Assembly (NCBI RefSeq): GCF_010093535.1
Contig: NW_022985195.1
Coordinates: forward strand, 195,200-259,199
Direction of reading: 5' to 3'
From: Lindgomyces ingoldianus
Taxonomy: Eukaryota > Ascomycota > Dothideomycetes > Pleosporales > Lindgomycetaceae
DNA: 64,000 bases
Shown here in pieces: positions 1 to 11,975 of this stretch. The notes below the pieces were generated by a model, which made no database searches, was not told the origin of the DNA, and was given only the letters and a program-made list of their open reading frames with translations. Each line of letters starts with the position of its first letter. The stretch's first letter is position 1. The translations under genes were made by a program, and so were the position numbers.

Positions 1-610
1 TCTAGCAAATATAGAGAAGTAGAAGGGCTCTAGTAAGCAGTGCGTCTAGGGGTTTTCTTAGGCTCTAATTAGCTAAAGGTTTTGTAAGGACTATGTTGCA
101 AGGCAATCACACGCTGTTAAAGGCGTAAGCTTATGGTGTCGATTTAACGCTCCTAAAGAATCAGGGTAAGGTAATCTGCTGTTAGCTTTGCTATTGGTGT
201 TATAAGCAAGGGTTTTAAGGCGCTAGGAAGGTAGTAGATAGCTATAACTATATTATTTAGCAACTGCTAAGAGCGCATAATGTTAAATTTAATAAAGAGC
301 GCTTACCTAATAGCGTACAACTACTGCAGCACCTATAGGAGGTAGCCAGAGGAGCAGCAGCCTTGTTGCAGGAGTTATCTTATACACTATAGCAGGAGGA
401 TCTTTTACGCAGTGCCCTAGTTAACTGCTAGATACAAAACAGCCTACCTTATTCTCTTTAGGATTTCCCTTAATTTTCTTACAGTCCTGGCTACTAGTTA
501 CAAGTTCAAGAGGTGTTTTAGCGCAGCTAGTTATAGAGTAACTAATACTTAAGGCTACTTAACTCTAGAAGAGCTAGTTATAGCATAAGGTATTAAGTAG
601 CAAGCTTTTA
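1..610. repeat. RIP-worn repeat remnant
   Basis: TpA-rich sequence with TAG/TAA scattered through every frame, as in the RIP-damaged blocks further right. One plus-strand frame between about 277 and 530 reads as Gln/Leu-rich protein interrupted only by TAG and TAA, as expected when CAG/CAA codons are RIPed. I could not assign it to a transposon family. It may be the interior of an element that starts left of the window. Confidence 0.5.
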
Positions 611-614
611 GACC

Positions 615-813
615 TGTTATGGGTTAGACCCATAAGGACCTGCAAGCGGGCCAGATTAAGGATCTGGATGGGACCCGGCCTCTAGGTGGAATACCCCATC
701 TAGCTCATAAATATTAACTACGCAAGCTGAATCCTCGCTGATTCAACTTGTGTATGCCTTTTGGCTCTCGCTTAGTTGTGCCGATAATCCCATGGATCTG
801 AGCCCCTGTTACA
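615..813 (+). repeat. probable solo LTR
   Basis: A 199-bp block starts TGTTATGGG and ends CCCTGTTACA (TG...CA ends) and carries a TATA-like CTCATAAATA in the middle. It is flanked by AGACC on the left (610-614) and AAACC on the right (814-818), a 4/5 match that would fit a target-site duplication with one G-to-A change. It is much less RIPed than the sequence to its left. No second copy is in the window, so the LTR call rests on the ends and flanks only. Confidence 0.4.
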
Positions 814-818
814 AAACC

Positions 819-1878
819 TCTCGACTCTTATTGTAATGGCTTGGCGCAGCTGGAGTGTTGAATTCGATGAAGAAGAGGAACTGTGTCCTCGCTACGGAAT
901 TGGTTTTTATACCGCAACACCTAGCTAGCTAAGGTCTAGCTTGGGGGTAGCGTTGTCAACAAGCTACCTTATTGCCTCTTGCAATACGACCGACGTGTGC
1001 CGCATTTTGCTGCAGTTTGCTGTAGTTTGCTCCATGCCCTTCCTAACACTCCCAGCTAATCTCTGCCTGATACCCTACGCACCAGCCCATTACACTTAGT
1101 ACCAAAAAGAATCAATTATCTGATAGCTAACTGGATCTTAATTAAATATTTCAACAAATTATAATCTTAGCTGTTTTAACTAGAGTATAGCGTACCTTAT
1201 TAAATTATACTATTTGTACAGATCACGTGAGCTGTTTCAGCTACAATATGTACACCAACCTCTCCTCCTCACTGTTGAACGAACGCACACAAAATCGAGC
1301 CTGTACAGGCCTTAAAATCGCCCAATAGTATAGTAATACGCCTCGTTAGAAGGGCTGTTCAAAATATTCCACCGAGATCATAGAGCAGTCGGTTCACAAT
1401 AACGTTCTGCTTCTTGAAGGCGATGACATCAACAATATGCCACTCGCTTAAACGACCACCTGCCAGAAGGTGATGGCCAGGATATCTTGGATAATACTAC
1501 ACCAATGAAGACGACTGAACAACTGTGGAGAGGAGCTTCTTGCCAAATGTCGCCGACTGGAAGGCAGAGCTTGAGAACTACAATCAAGATGAAGAAGTTA
1601 TGGGAAACGTGTCGATGGTGTATGAAATACATATCAGATGCTAACAGTAATGGTATTCCAAAAGAGACCGAACACACTGGTCTTTCCGAGCCTATCTCTG
1701 AGGAATTAATTCCCTTAAACAGTCCCCAATTGACAAAATGAAGGCGACAAGAATGAAGGTGAAGGGGCACTAAGAATGAAGCTAGGGCACGTGGAGTTCT
1801 TATAAAGGGCCCTGTGATCCACCCACACCTAGTGGGAAGAAACTATTTGTCGTCAACGAAATAGGACCTCTCTAAGAA
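819..1878. other. intergenic, no recognisable gene
   Basis: Mixed composition. A degenerate motif of about 12 bp built on TTTGCTG is repeated near 1005-1032. About 1081-1240 is AT-rich. Open stretches near 1487-1741 switch frame and give no domain I recognise; they may be the 5' part of the decayed acidic frame that follows. Confidence 0.4.
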
Positions 1879-2364
1879 TTGGAGCATCTTCTTCCTGGGA
1901 TCGGTGATGAGGTTGAGGCAGGCTGCAAAGCCCAGATCGCCGATGATGCTATGCTGAGGGACATTTCACCAGATGCTGACTATCTTGAAACAACTACGAG
2001 TGACGACGATCTTCGGATTGATTCTCCACCGCTTTTGTCTTATAACTCCATTGAGGAGAAGCTAGACGAGGCCATGGAGCTAGAAGGTTCTAATGACTTT
2101 CCCTCACGAGAAGTCGAAAGAGCTGCATCAAAAGTAGTATTTGGTGGCACATAAATTGGTAGAAAGCCACGCGATGGTAGTGGCGATGGTGAACTGGCTG
2201 GCAAATAATTGGGCATCGACGTGTCCGAAGATCTGTCCGAGGATAGGACTAGGAGCGTACCGACCTCTGAGGACTCCAGTAAGGGCGACGAACCGGACAA
2301 TATGACTGATTTGAGGCCAACTAGAGACGAAGGTGCCGATGGGAGCTCCATCACACGTACATAG
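1879..2364 (+). pseudogene. decayed acidic protein, unknown family
   Basis: One plus-strand frame stays open for about 160 codons except for two TAA stops, at 2152-2154 and 2206-2208. The translation is rich in Asp, Glu and Ser before and after the stops (for example DVSEDLSEDRTRSV and TSEDSSKGDEPDN), so the frame looks like one protein rather than chance. The first codon is TTG, so the true start is not seen. TAA can arise from CAA by RIP. No family is recognised. Confidence 0.3.
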
Positions 2365-4012
2365 CAGTGTTGGCGTGGTGCCAGCAAGCGCCATATTACA
2401 ATTCACGTTTAAGCTTAGGGTTATCTCTTCCTAAACAGGGTCAGTTTCCAAACCGGATAGCACAATGACAAATACCGCAAGTTTTAAGGCCTTTTCTTTA
2501 TGGCCAAACAAGGGTTTGGCACTTTATTGAAGCCGTCGTCGAGATGGCTAAATTTCGTCGTCGTCTTAGAAAGGCTTAGCTAATCTATCGAATATGTGAG
2601 CTTCTGTCGGGCGTGCATTTTATCCGCCTATATATATTCTTCTGCTGTGCATCCGTGGAAGTCAATGTAGGGAAATTGGACGAGGGTAATGCCGAACAAG
2701 GTCCCCTGGAAGATGAACCATAAAGTAAGGTTGTATGTGCGGTGAAATCCGTGCGCGTTGCGGATTCGGTGGAGGATGTTCTAGGAGCGTGGAAGATGGG
2801 AATGTCATGGCGAGTGAAGACATATGGATGTTAGGGAGAAGTGAGGGAGTGAAGTAGAAGGATGAAGGAGTTTTTCAGGTGGGTGGTAGACACTAAATGA
2901 AGAAGCAGCACGGTGGATACCCACTCGAGCAGGCACTCGTAATCAAACAAACCGCTTCCGTAGAAACGGTGGTAAAATAGAACAGCGGAGTTCAATGATA
3001 CGATATGCGCTCGTAGTATTCAAGTCTTGAGCTTAAAAACTCGCAATTTTAATCCTAATTGGGGAATCTAAAATATCTACGTACACCCATCACACCTATG
3101 CAACCATCATGGCTTTTATATACGCAATGAGTAGACTTAACCCTATAAATTGCACTATCTCGAACCAAACGAAGATCCTTTCATAATAGCTATCCCCAAT
3201 ACCATCTCCACTGTGCAATGAGCGAACTCGACTATGTGGAAATGGGAGTGCACGCTCCAAAATCTTATAGTGTTACTATGGCCTTCCCTCGCAATTTGCC
3301 CCTGAAATAGCCTGGCTAGCGTAGATCGGCCTGTATAAACCGGATAGATTTATATTTGATCGGAAGGACGAACTAATCCTCCGGCTGCTCACTTTCAGTG
3401 TGAACGACTCTAGAGGCATAGTGTACTGTTTAGATTTTATGGCACTTCGAATTCATATCATGCATATGCTTCGGGCGGTATTGTTGGTTTAGTGCATGTG
3501 GCAAGGCGGTAGGTTTCGAAATGTCAAAGCGCACACGATGTTGCTAAGTGGATTAAAGAGCAGGAGGATTAGACGGCTGGAGGATGGTTGGAGTTCCAGG
3601 TCGGTTGAAGGATGGAAGACGTTTAGGAGGAAAAATATAGGGTATGGTTTGAAAAAGCAGGAGTGCGGACCGTGTGGGGAGAAGGAAGTGGTTTCTGGGG
3701 ATTATGTGAGGAAGAGAGTGTTCGTGAGTATGCATCCTGGGACTGAAGTCGTCGACATTCGGCATAAAATCTACCAGGCGGCGGGATACGTACACTGGTA
3801 TCGAAAGATGTCGGTGATTCAAGAACTGGGTTGTGTAATGGGTTTTGCATAGATACCTCGCTCGCTCGACATCTGGTTTACAATGTATCGACCTGTTTAA
3901 GGTGATGTATTTGCCGGGCCACGCATCCGCCAGTGTAAATGCATCAATCATCAAATAATACACTATCTCTACCGCCAAGCCCTCTCTCCTATTGGTCTGG
4001 ATATAAGCCGGT
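2365..4012. other. intergenic, nothing recognised
   Basis: Moderate-GC sequence without a supportable gene. Overlapping open frames on both strands at 3496-3978 mirror each other and show no domain, so I do not call them. The right end abuts the transposon target TA at 4013-4014. Confidence 0.4.
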
Positions 4013-4014
4013 TA

Positions 4015-4054
4015 CCGTAGCTTGGCATCTGACGCACGGTTTCACCTGACGCAC
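4015..4054 (+). repeat. left terminal inverted repeat of Fot1-like element
   Basis: Starts CCGTAGCTTGGCATCTGACG and matches the reverse complement of 6110-6149 at 39 of 40 positions, the mismatch being position 35. The 14-bp word CTGACGCACGGTTT occurs twice in a row-like arrangement here (about 4028 and 4047), the second copy running past the inverted repeat. It may be a subterminal transposase-binding repeat. Confidence 0.85.
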
Positions 4055-5068
4055 GGTTTTCCCCGAACAACCTCATCATCAAATGAAGCTTTTGAGGCCT
4101 ACACTAGTAGTCAAATCGCGAGATTTTTGAGAGTAATAGTAAACTCAGTCGCGCGAAAAAGTCTATTGTGTTTTCTAAGTCAAATACCTAGTAGGAAGCT
4201 TGATTTGCCTACCCCGTTGATTCGTCGACTGGGGCGCCTCTACTAACTCCACAATTAATTCATCCTTAATGCTAACATTCTAATGCCTAACTATAGGCTG
4301 TTTCTGTCTTTTTAAAGCCTCCTTAGCTGCTTTAATGTTAGTTTAGAGTTATACAGCAGCTTGTTTAGCTAGTTTGTTGTCCTTTTTTTAACACTTTTTA
4401 TAAGCTACCTCTTACAGTCTAATTTCTTTAGCTATTACTTTTATACACTTTTTTTTTTTATAACTCTCTTTTTTTTTTTTTTTTATTTAGCTTTACGCTT
4501 TACTTTTTTTTACTTTTAAAGTCTCTTTACTTTTACTTTCTTTTCTTTTTAAGCTTAATATTTATAAGCTTGTTAGACCTTATTTAGGCTTTAAAATATA
4601 GCTTTTTTATTAAAGTTTAGTAGTAGTTTAAGCTATAAAGCTTTACTTTTTTAATAACACTTCTTCTTATTTACTAAAGCCTTTTTTAGGCCTTAAACCT
4701 CTAGTTTTAAGAGAATATTTTAAGTTAAGAGTAAGTAAAGTGTTTAAGAGAGCTAACATGTTTCTAAGTTGTGCATGTTATTAATAGCTGCTTATAACAG
4801 CTTAGCAATCTTTTTTTAATCTTTAAATATAAGAACTAACTTTAAACTCTTACTAAAAAAAGGTCTCTTATTATTGCTGCTGTTACTACTAGTGCTAGTG
4901 CTAGTAAATTAAGCTAAAATAACCTCTACATTAAATAAGTGTAATTTATAGCTTTTAAAGCCTAAGAGTATATTTTTCTCTGTAAAAGACTTCTTTTATG
5001 TAGCATTAAACATAGCAAAGAAGTCTCTTTTAGTTATAGCTAAGAAGGCTTAAGATTTCTTTATAAAC

Positions 5069-5241
5069 TTTGCTACCTCCTTACTGTACGCTAGAGAGAG
5101 AGGCTAGAACATAGTAACGTCTAGAGGCTAAAGCGTGTAAGTTAAGTAAGAAGAGTAGACTACTAAAAAGATCTTATTATTATTACAAAATTAAATAAAC
5201 TTTATAGTTATATAAGATCTATAGCTATTAAAAATAAGTAG
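5069..5241 (-). pseudogene. Fot1/pogo transposase DDE core (fragment visible)
   Basis: Reading the minus strand and allowing TAG for CAG gives, in order: LLIFNSYRSYIT, where Fot1/pogo proteins have a catalytic Asp in a D(G/S)H.SH motif (here Asp is Asn); then an FxxFC...NNKI segment; then L(T)YTLxPLDVTMFxPLSLAY, the LQPLDV signature of this family. All departures are C-to-T or G-to-A, as RIP makes. The rest of the protein lies on either side but is too damaged to delimit. Confidence 0.75.
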
Positions 5242-6109
5242 TTAGTAACACCTTTAAGCCTTATTTTTTATTTATTAATTAAAAATAGTTTTAACTTATT
5301 AAAAGCCTAAGTTATTATTTATCTATCTACTTAAAGATAAAGTAAAGAAAGCTTTATAAATTTTAAAGTTAAAATCTTATAGCTAAGTGTTTTAGATGTT
5401 ACCTGTAACAGCTTAGTAGATAAGGCCTAGAGATAAGGCAGTTCTATCTGCGCATATGCATATAATAGTTATAATCTATTTATAATTGCTGTTTTATACT
5501 ATTTACTTAATCTTTTCTTCTTTATACTTTTTTTAAGAGAAAATTCTTTTTGTTTTTAAAAGGACTTTAATTAGAAAGCTTTTTTTATCTATGTTGTACA
5601 TGTCTTAAGACTTAATATTATACTGCTTAATCTTACGCTTTAAAAGCTTAAAATATAGTGCATATTTAAAGGTAGAGTTAGCTCTTTTTTTTTCTTTATT
5701 TATACTAGTTGTCTACTTAGATACTAGCTTAACTTTGTAACGCTTAAGGAACTAGTTAGGCTATAACCTGCTAGCAGAGTTTCTGCTTATTTCTATAGTA
5801 AAATTGCGTAGCATTTGTCTTATAAGGGGTAGGCCTTACTTGCAGAGCCTATTAATGTATTATACTAGCTCCTTCTCTTACTGCGCATTAAAAAGTCTTT
5901 AATTTTTATATTACTTTATATAACTTTACTAGACCTTATAAAATTATTTTAATAACATTAATTAAGTAACACTAAACTTTTTTACTGTCTAAGTAATATT
6001 AGGTTTTTTGCCTAGCTTTAGCAATTCTAGCGCTGTTAACGCAGCTAAAATTAGGTCTATATTAGTGGAGTTAGAGTTATGTTGAAATTTTGAATTTTCC
6101 GAAGCGAGT

Positions 6110-6149
6110 GTGCGCCAGGTGAAACCGTGCGTCAGATGCCAAGCTACGG
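6110..6149 (-). repeat. right terminal inverted repeat of Fot1-like element
   Basis: Reverse complement of 4015-4054 with one difference. It is followed directly by the duplicated TA at 6150-6151. Confidence 0.85.
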
Positions 6150-6151
6150 TA

Positions 6152-7317
6152 TTGATCTGATTGGTAGAAAATTAAATAACCAAAAAGCTTTGTTGTTCTA
6201 CGTTTTTAAGCTTTAAGTAATCATTCTGCTCTGCTGCATGCTTGATCTGGCCTTCTTTTTTCCCTATTGTGATTGAAGACAACGCGGTTAGGGGTGTTAA
6301 AATCACTTCTGCTGCGTGGTTTTTCCCTCCAAGTATGATTGGCGCTGCCAAGACCTTCCAAGCAAAGCCCGTTATCCTTCCTAATCGGGACTAGCCACTT
6401 TCTTCCTGGAAAGGAAGGATAATCTGCTCGTACTCCTAACCACAATTCGATGGCTAGCAATGTGAACAACCTTCATGTTCAATACGGTGCAGTTCGAATC
6501 GCTCTTTTTGCACTCCACTTCGCTGCTGGTGGAAGATAGGACTCTGATGCTGAGATGACCGACTATGCAAGAAAGCTCTACGGTCAAGATCAGTAAAACT
6601 TGGCGAAGACGCAGAAAGATCTACATAGCGGTTAGAACGAGACAGTGTTAGCTGTGACGCAGCTGATGGGGCGGTTTGAAATTCTGTTTGGTCGTAGTGT
6701 GGATTGAATAGTGAAAGCGATTATAGAAGCTAGGGGGACGGAAATATGGGGGTAAATATGGCGGATTGGTTGTTTGTTGGTGCAAGAATCCGTCTCGTAC
6801 TATCGAGTTTAAGGTTCTTGTTGCATGAAAACTTTAGCATAGAAAGATCATCACCGCTATAAGGTCACGAAAAACAATTCCTAAATAGCGAAGACCGGAA
6901 GGCGGTTTCTTGGAGCCTCGACAGAGAGAATTATACTTCTATCACGTGATCCAATGTTCCTCACGAATCCCTCATATCCCATTAGCTTCAAAGCTCTCAT
7001 TCCGCTTCTATTAGTATGATATCAGAGTTCGGGTGATATACTAGAACTTTTCGAGGCCTTCCAAGGTACATTTTAGACTCTCCTCGTAAACCTACGTTGG
7101 GTTGGTTGAGAGGCTGCCATATTCTGCGAGTTTTTGCCTCTTAAAATGACAACTTTTAAGCCAATAACTCTAGCTTTTTGGAAAATACTGGGTATGTATG
7201 AACCTTTCGAAACTATAGCGCCTATCTCATCAAGGGTTAGCCCTCCTTCCTGTGTATATAGCAATATTTAATTGGCGCGTCAATATATATCTTACGAAAG
7301 ACGCACTTTTCCCCAGA
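6152..7317. other. intergenic, nothing recognised
   Basis: Normal composition resumes abruptly after the transposon. Only short open frames without domains are present. I see no tRNA or conserved motif. Confidence 0.4.
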
Positions 7318-7686
7318 TTGACATATCTTGTAGCCAACTTCGAAGGACTTGAGCAATGTTAGAACGAAATTGATAAAATGGGTTGCGCGGATCGTATCGC
7401 CTTAGTAAATTCGATAGCTGGGGAGTTCAAGGGATCGAATCTCGTTCGGCGTACTATTGGGGAGCTGGATGATTTAAAGCAAGTTGATCGATTCTACAAT
7501 TCTCTTCCCGGGCCTAGAGAAATAGCATCTAGAGGGACGTGATGGCTTGCTTTAGTTGGTGTCTGGTCCCAATATGTTGGAGTAAGTAGAGGAAACTTGC
7601 GAAGAAGACGTGTAGAAGGCCTGCCTGCCGACTTGAAAAGAGAATTAGATATTGCATTACTCAGCGAGTCGGCGAAGAGAATCTGA
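7318..7686 (+). pseudogene. decayed coding frame, unknown family
   Basis: A single plus-strand frame has 123 codons with two internal stops before the terminal TGA. Between stops it reads as ordinary soluble protein (NEIDKMGCADRIALVNSIAG, then RRRRVEGLPADLKRELDIAL). It converges on the rhodopsin-like gene, whose stop lies 24 bp downstream. There is no start codon and no recognised family. It is probably the relic of a real gene rather than chance, but the evidence is only the coding-like composition. Confidence 0.3.
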
Positions 7687-7709
7687 AAGCATGTCTTCAG
7701 CAACCATTA

Positions 7710-8911
7710 TCAAGAAGAAACATTTTTGAGAAGATGTCCCACATCAGCCGGTTCGTCTCGTATATACGCTTTCTGTGGAGTGAGTGCTTCAGGACAGGTG
7801 GTGTGGAAATCGCAGATTGCCTTCTTGGTTGCAGAACCCGGAGAGATATATTGTAAATCAGTAGAATGAAGTGCTTCCTCCGACTCGCATCGAGGGAGAT
7901 ATCTCCTGGGAGAAGATATCCTAGATCTTCCGGTTGGCCTTGATGCCCGGTCGTCTTGGGTAAAGAGTGCGCGTAAGGATCCAATGCACGCGATGATAAT
8001 AGCTTTGTAGTGTATTAGCAGCCATATCAACAAAGAAAAGTATGCTGTTCTTCTATCAGGGACAGGGCGTTATCATACCTATACTCGCCTCGATATTATT
8101 AAGGAACAACATCCATGTAACACCTAAATTGTTCTTCATTCCCTGAGTACTTATAACCGCACGCACTATGGCGATAGTCATCGTAACGATAGAAAGCGAG
8201 AATAGCGGATACAAGATCTGCCGCTGCCGTTTGGATAATCTAACATTCCTGAGAATCGCAAATGGCATCGCCATGACTGTTCTCTGTTAGCTCCATTTCA
8301 TTTCAGGCCTAAGAAAAGCAGTCTTACTAAGGCAGTCTGTGAGAATATCCAACCCACAAGCCACATTAAAAGTAATGTGCTTCAAGTGTTGCACATAAGG
8401 TTCATCCTCACACGCTCGAGGCCCTTTATTCTTAAAGCATCCATATGGATTCATCGCCCAAAGCCCAAAATACGTAAGAACCGTGAACCCGACAACCGCC
8501 TTCCAATAAATATGCAGCCCTCTCAATGTATTCCCTGAAATTCTTCTAAAGAATATAAGGAAAGAGATCTTGATGCACCACAAACAAGTGTAGAAGAAAA
8601 GCTGCCCAAAGATTCGACTAGTGAACAACAAAGAATTTGCGCTGGGATTTCCTGATTTTGAGCTGGACACGGTGGATTGGACGGCGAGCGGAACAGAGAA
8701 TGCCCACGCAACTACTACGAAGAGGTCGTCCCAGTAAAAACGGGTGAAGCGACTGTAGCGACTATACAGTCGAACGAAGAGTGATATAGTAGCAATAGCC
8801 GTGACTGCCCATACAACGCCCTAATTCAATATTATTAACAGTTGCCTGAGAGGGCGAGTGTTTACAGTTTTACATACTAACAGTGAGCGACTGTAGCTTG
8901 ACCGACGCCAT
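7710..8911 (-). CDS. fungal rhodopsin-domain (PTH11/SAT4-like) seven-helix membrane protein
   Basis: Four exons on the minus strand, 8911-8882, 8820-8328, 8276-8079 and 8002-7710, with introns of 61, 51 and 76 bp (donors GTTAGT, GTAAGA, GTATGA), encode 337 residues without a break. Seven hydrophobic segments are visible: about 11-28, 43-60, 75-98, 110-130, 155-182, 190-215 and 225-255. Family landmarks are FYWDDLF near 37-43 after helix 1, CLWCIKISFLIFFRR in helix 3, DILTDCLIMAMPFAILRNVR across the second intron, and NNIEASIAIIIACIGSLRAL in helix 7. The tail is hydrophilic. Proteins of this family are plasma-membrane receptors or of unknown function; ligand and role here are unknown. The first exon (10 residues) is the least certain part. 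The gene looks intact although its neighbours are decayed. Confidence 0.87.
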
Positions 8912-9075
8912 TCGGGTGGTATTCGAATAGCAACCAACGACATCACGCAGCTTCGAGATCCAGAAATGCGGAGCAAATTTTTTTCCATTCGGATGGGCAT
9001 GCGCATCTTATAAGCCAGCCATATTGTCTCAGAAGGACATGGATTCTTCGGATCCGAACACATTTTCTGAGGCGA

Positions 9076-9630
9076 TTATCGAGCTGGGCCAATGAGGGGC
9101 GCCTGGCGCTCTTGAAAATCCTTGTGCGCGGCTGCGTGGTAGTACACCGTCATTCCTGCGTTGTGGGGTCCGACTATACCACCGGAGATTCGTAGGATTC
9201 GAAGGATCATACGAAGGATCACCAGCGGGAGAGAGCCCGGAAATTGGGATGAGGTAGGTTGGAATGCACAAGCTGCAAAGAAAGCTTTTCTTCGAAGCAA
9301 AGAGCCCCCCAAATTCCCCAAACTTCCCTCTCTTGTCCTTCACCATCACTAGTATCGACAGCTTAAGATGTCCTACAACCAGGTCTGCGAAGCCGGTCGT
9401 GAGAAATTGTGCCGAACATCTCTATGTCCTTCAGAACCGCGGAGACAATGATAATGCCAGTAACCTTGTACTACGTCGTGACCATTGTTCCAGACTTAGC
9501 TCTGCGCATACACGGATATGCATATGCTATCAATCGCAGCGCCAATGCTGGCGGATACAAGACCTCTGAACAAACTGAGGGGTCCCAGATTTGGAGCAAT
9601 AGCGCAAATGAGGCCATGCGATGTTAAAAT
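9076..9630 (-). pseudogene. membrane-protein relic, possibly RTA1-like
   Basis: Minus-strand fragments in shifting frames look like pieces of one membrane protein: IDSICISVYAQS, then GTMVTT-stop-YKVTGIIIVSAVL, then LVILRMILRILRISGG followed by MTVYYHA. The last piece resembles the RSxYRxxExxGG motif of RTA1-type lipid-translocating proteins and the first two resemble the helix before it. There are stops and frameshifts throughout. The assignment is tentative; another multi-helix family is possible. Confidence 0.28.
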
Positions 9631-9974
9631 GCGAGAATCCGGGGTCGGGGGAAGGATGACGACCAAAGATCAAAATCCTGCTATCTCCACCTCCCACTTT
9701 CTACAATATCAAGCTAGGCCTCCCGAAGCTGCCGAAGGGACCCTGGCCGTTATATTAGTTTGTCTAGGAGCCGAAGAAGTTGGAAATGGCGCCAGACGGG
9801 CAGATGCTTCAAACCTCGCTTTAGGTGAATCGAAAATGCCTCCTAATATGCTACGTTGTGTCGAGAGCGAACCTTCAATACGGTCTTAGTTAGGCTGCTG
9901 TTGCAGGTCGAAAGCCTGGCTCATCCTCGAGGAGTCATCGTGGCCTTTTTTTTGCGTATTGAGTCAAAATTAGA

Positions 9975-10990
9975 AGCATCATTGGCGCTACAGTGACAAA
10001 TGCAACTAAAACAAGGCTCGACAAATCTTCGTATTAGATCCCGATTGGTACGCTATGTATCGTCCCTTTGATCCTCACAGTTGGGGCTACTTTTCATCCC
10101 GGAAAGCCCTCGCTACCTTCTGGTAAAGGGAAGGATTGAAGAAGCAAGTAAATCGCGGGAAACTCTGCGAGGCAACTCGGTGCCCGCTGAATATGTTGCG
10201 TTAGAATGAGCAGAAATAGTCAAGGGCATCGAAGAAGAGAAGCGAGACGCTACAACAGTTGGTGCACTAAATATGTTCACAGGTATCTTGTTCGTCGCTT
10301 TTAGTCTGCTTACAACACTGAAAACCCCAGGCACCGAGCTTCGATGAACCCTCCTCTGTTTTGCCATGATCACCCGTCAAACCGGCTCCGGAATCTGGTT
10401 CGTCATCAACTACGGTACTGAAATGCTGATCGCCTCGGGTCTCTCCACCTCCAACGCCTTCAAATACGGCATCATGGCCACATGCCTCGGCTTTGTTAGC
10501 GTAAACATAGGTATGTATCTCATACAAAAACATATTAGACGTCACTCAACCCTCATCCTCGGCGGCTGCATTTGCAGATTCTCGCAGCTTTCTTTAGCAG
10601 TTGTGGCGACAGTCGCTCCAGAGACCAAAGCGATGCAGAGGTGCTCAGTAGGTCCTACGGCGCTATTCAGGTGGAGGTACAATATGTGTGTTAAAACGGC
10701 GAGTTACCTTGTTGCGACAGAGCTTGTGAGCACGAGGCTCTAGGCTTGGATTGTGGAGAATGTGATGAGTTTAGGGTACTTTATTAACCCTCAGGACCTT
10801 GGATGGGCAAGTGGTTCCTGTACGTTCTCCATAATAATCGGTAATCGGAGACACTGAGTTGCGAGGGTGCTAAATACGGATACACTTGGGCGGGATCGAA
10901 TTTCCTGTATTATTTTCTTCTTCTTCTGCATGCCGGAGATGAGGAGACTGAGGATGTATTCGTGAACGGGGTTCAGCGTGGAAGTTTAAG
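9975..10990 (+). pseudogene. MFS sugar transporter (maltose-permease-like), 5'-truncated pseudogene
   Basis: The C-terminal two thirds of an MFS hexose/alpha-glucoside transporter are recognisable in order: SIIGATVTNATK and IPIGTL; then FIPESPRYLLVKGR, the PESPR(W/Y)L signature after helix 6; the cytoplasmic loop AEIVKGIEEEKRDA; TGSGIWFVINYGTE; LSTSNAFKYGIMATCLGF; YNMCVKTASYLVATELVSTR; and KYGYTWAGSNFLYYF. Defects are stops at 10035-10037, within ALE-stop-AEI, LR-stop-TLL and after STRL at 10741-10743, plus frameshifts near 10095 and 10950. An old intron (GTATCT...CCCCAG, about 10281-10330) is still visible. The first six helices are absent. Non-functional. Confidence 0.82.
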
Positions 10991-11975
10991 TACGTATTTG
11001 TATCCCTTTCGTAATTTATTTGTGCTTTCTTCCATGTAGACCGAGCCCCGGACGGAATTATGCATTACAACGACTTTACTAATGTGGTACCATAGTCCAG
11101 CTCTATAACCACGGCACAGTTCATCGTCTTCATTGCCGCAGTCGTCATTTCCTCGAAGGGCGGATGTTTCGCGGCGAGGCCTTGCACGCAGCTGGAGTTC
11201 GTCCAAAAGTCTCGGAATGCAGCGCTGACCTATTACGCCGATTGAATATTATTCTACGATGGATCGAACATTGAGTAGGAAGCTCTCGTACGACCTAGCA
11301 TGATCGGAATGGTGGTTTTGTTAGCGCTTGCCATTCATGCCACCGGAATCGAGATTTATGTAAGTTGGACTCCTAGAACCTCTTTACATGAGAATATTTT
11401 GGGCTAATATGACCTCGTAGCTCTATCTCACGCCCTGTGAAGCTGCACGTGTGCGCGATGTAAGTTATCAACGTCAACTTGAGGCTAGGATAAAACAAAA
11501 ACCCAGGGTTTGCGGGATTGAAGGCTGGTAGATTTGGAGATGCAGAGAAGTGGGCTCCGAAGGTGTGGAAGGAGAGTACCGGTGGGGTAGTGATTATGGC
11601 CAGGAAGCGAGGATGAATGACACGAGAGAGTCAGGTGATCGAAACTTGTGCGACAAAGAAGAGAGACTGAAGTTGTGAAGGATGAATAAAGAAATGAATG
11701 GTTGAAAGGGAAAGGTGACCACAAGTTTGGCATTTCGGGGATCACGAGTACGCTTATGTAGGTAGAACCAATTATGACAATGCCAGTTAGGTGTTTAGAG
11801 AAAAAGTCTGTCCGTTGTGTATTGGTCGTGGGTCATAACTTCGTTATCATTAGAGGCCTTCGCTACCATGGTAATTGGAGAGGTGTAGGAAGCTTTTCTT
11901 TCGGGCCAAGCACCGGCTCTGCAGTACCAATGTCGCTGCAGCAGTTAGCAATGACATTGCTGGAGAAGAGAAGCC
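10991..11975. other. intergenic with weak coding relics
   Basis: One plus-strand frame near 11110-11360 reads as hydrophobic protein with two stops (ends MIGMVVLLALAIHATGIEIY). It could be another transporter fragment but has no diagnostic motif. The remainder shows nothing I recognise. Confidence 0.3.

Larger units (their letters stand above)
4015..6149 (-). mobile_element. Fot1/pogo-type DNA transposon, RIP-inactivated
   Basis: A 2135-bp element bounded by 40-bp terminal inverted repeats with a single mismatch, inside a TA duplication (4013-4014 and 6150-6151). TA targets and a length near 2 kb fit the Fot1/pogo branch of Tc1/mariner. The core, about 4260-6060, is extremely AT-rich with no open frame. 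The minus strand still spells a degraded DDE transposase (see 5069-5241). The ends outside the core are far less mutated. It is non-autonomous now. Confidence 0.85.

Noticed and set aside
3496..3978. Opposed frames of 118 and 141 codons
   Set aside because: They mirror each other on opposite strands, neither has a domain, and the sequence shows no splice pattern.
6490..6500. A tRNA B-box-like word (GTTCGAATC)
   Set aside because: No A box or cloverleaf could be paired around it.
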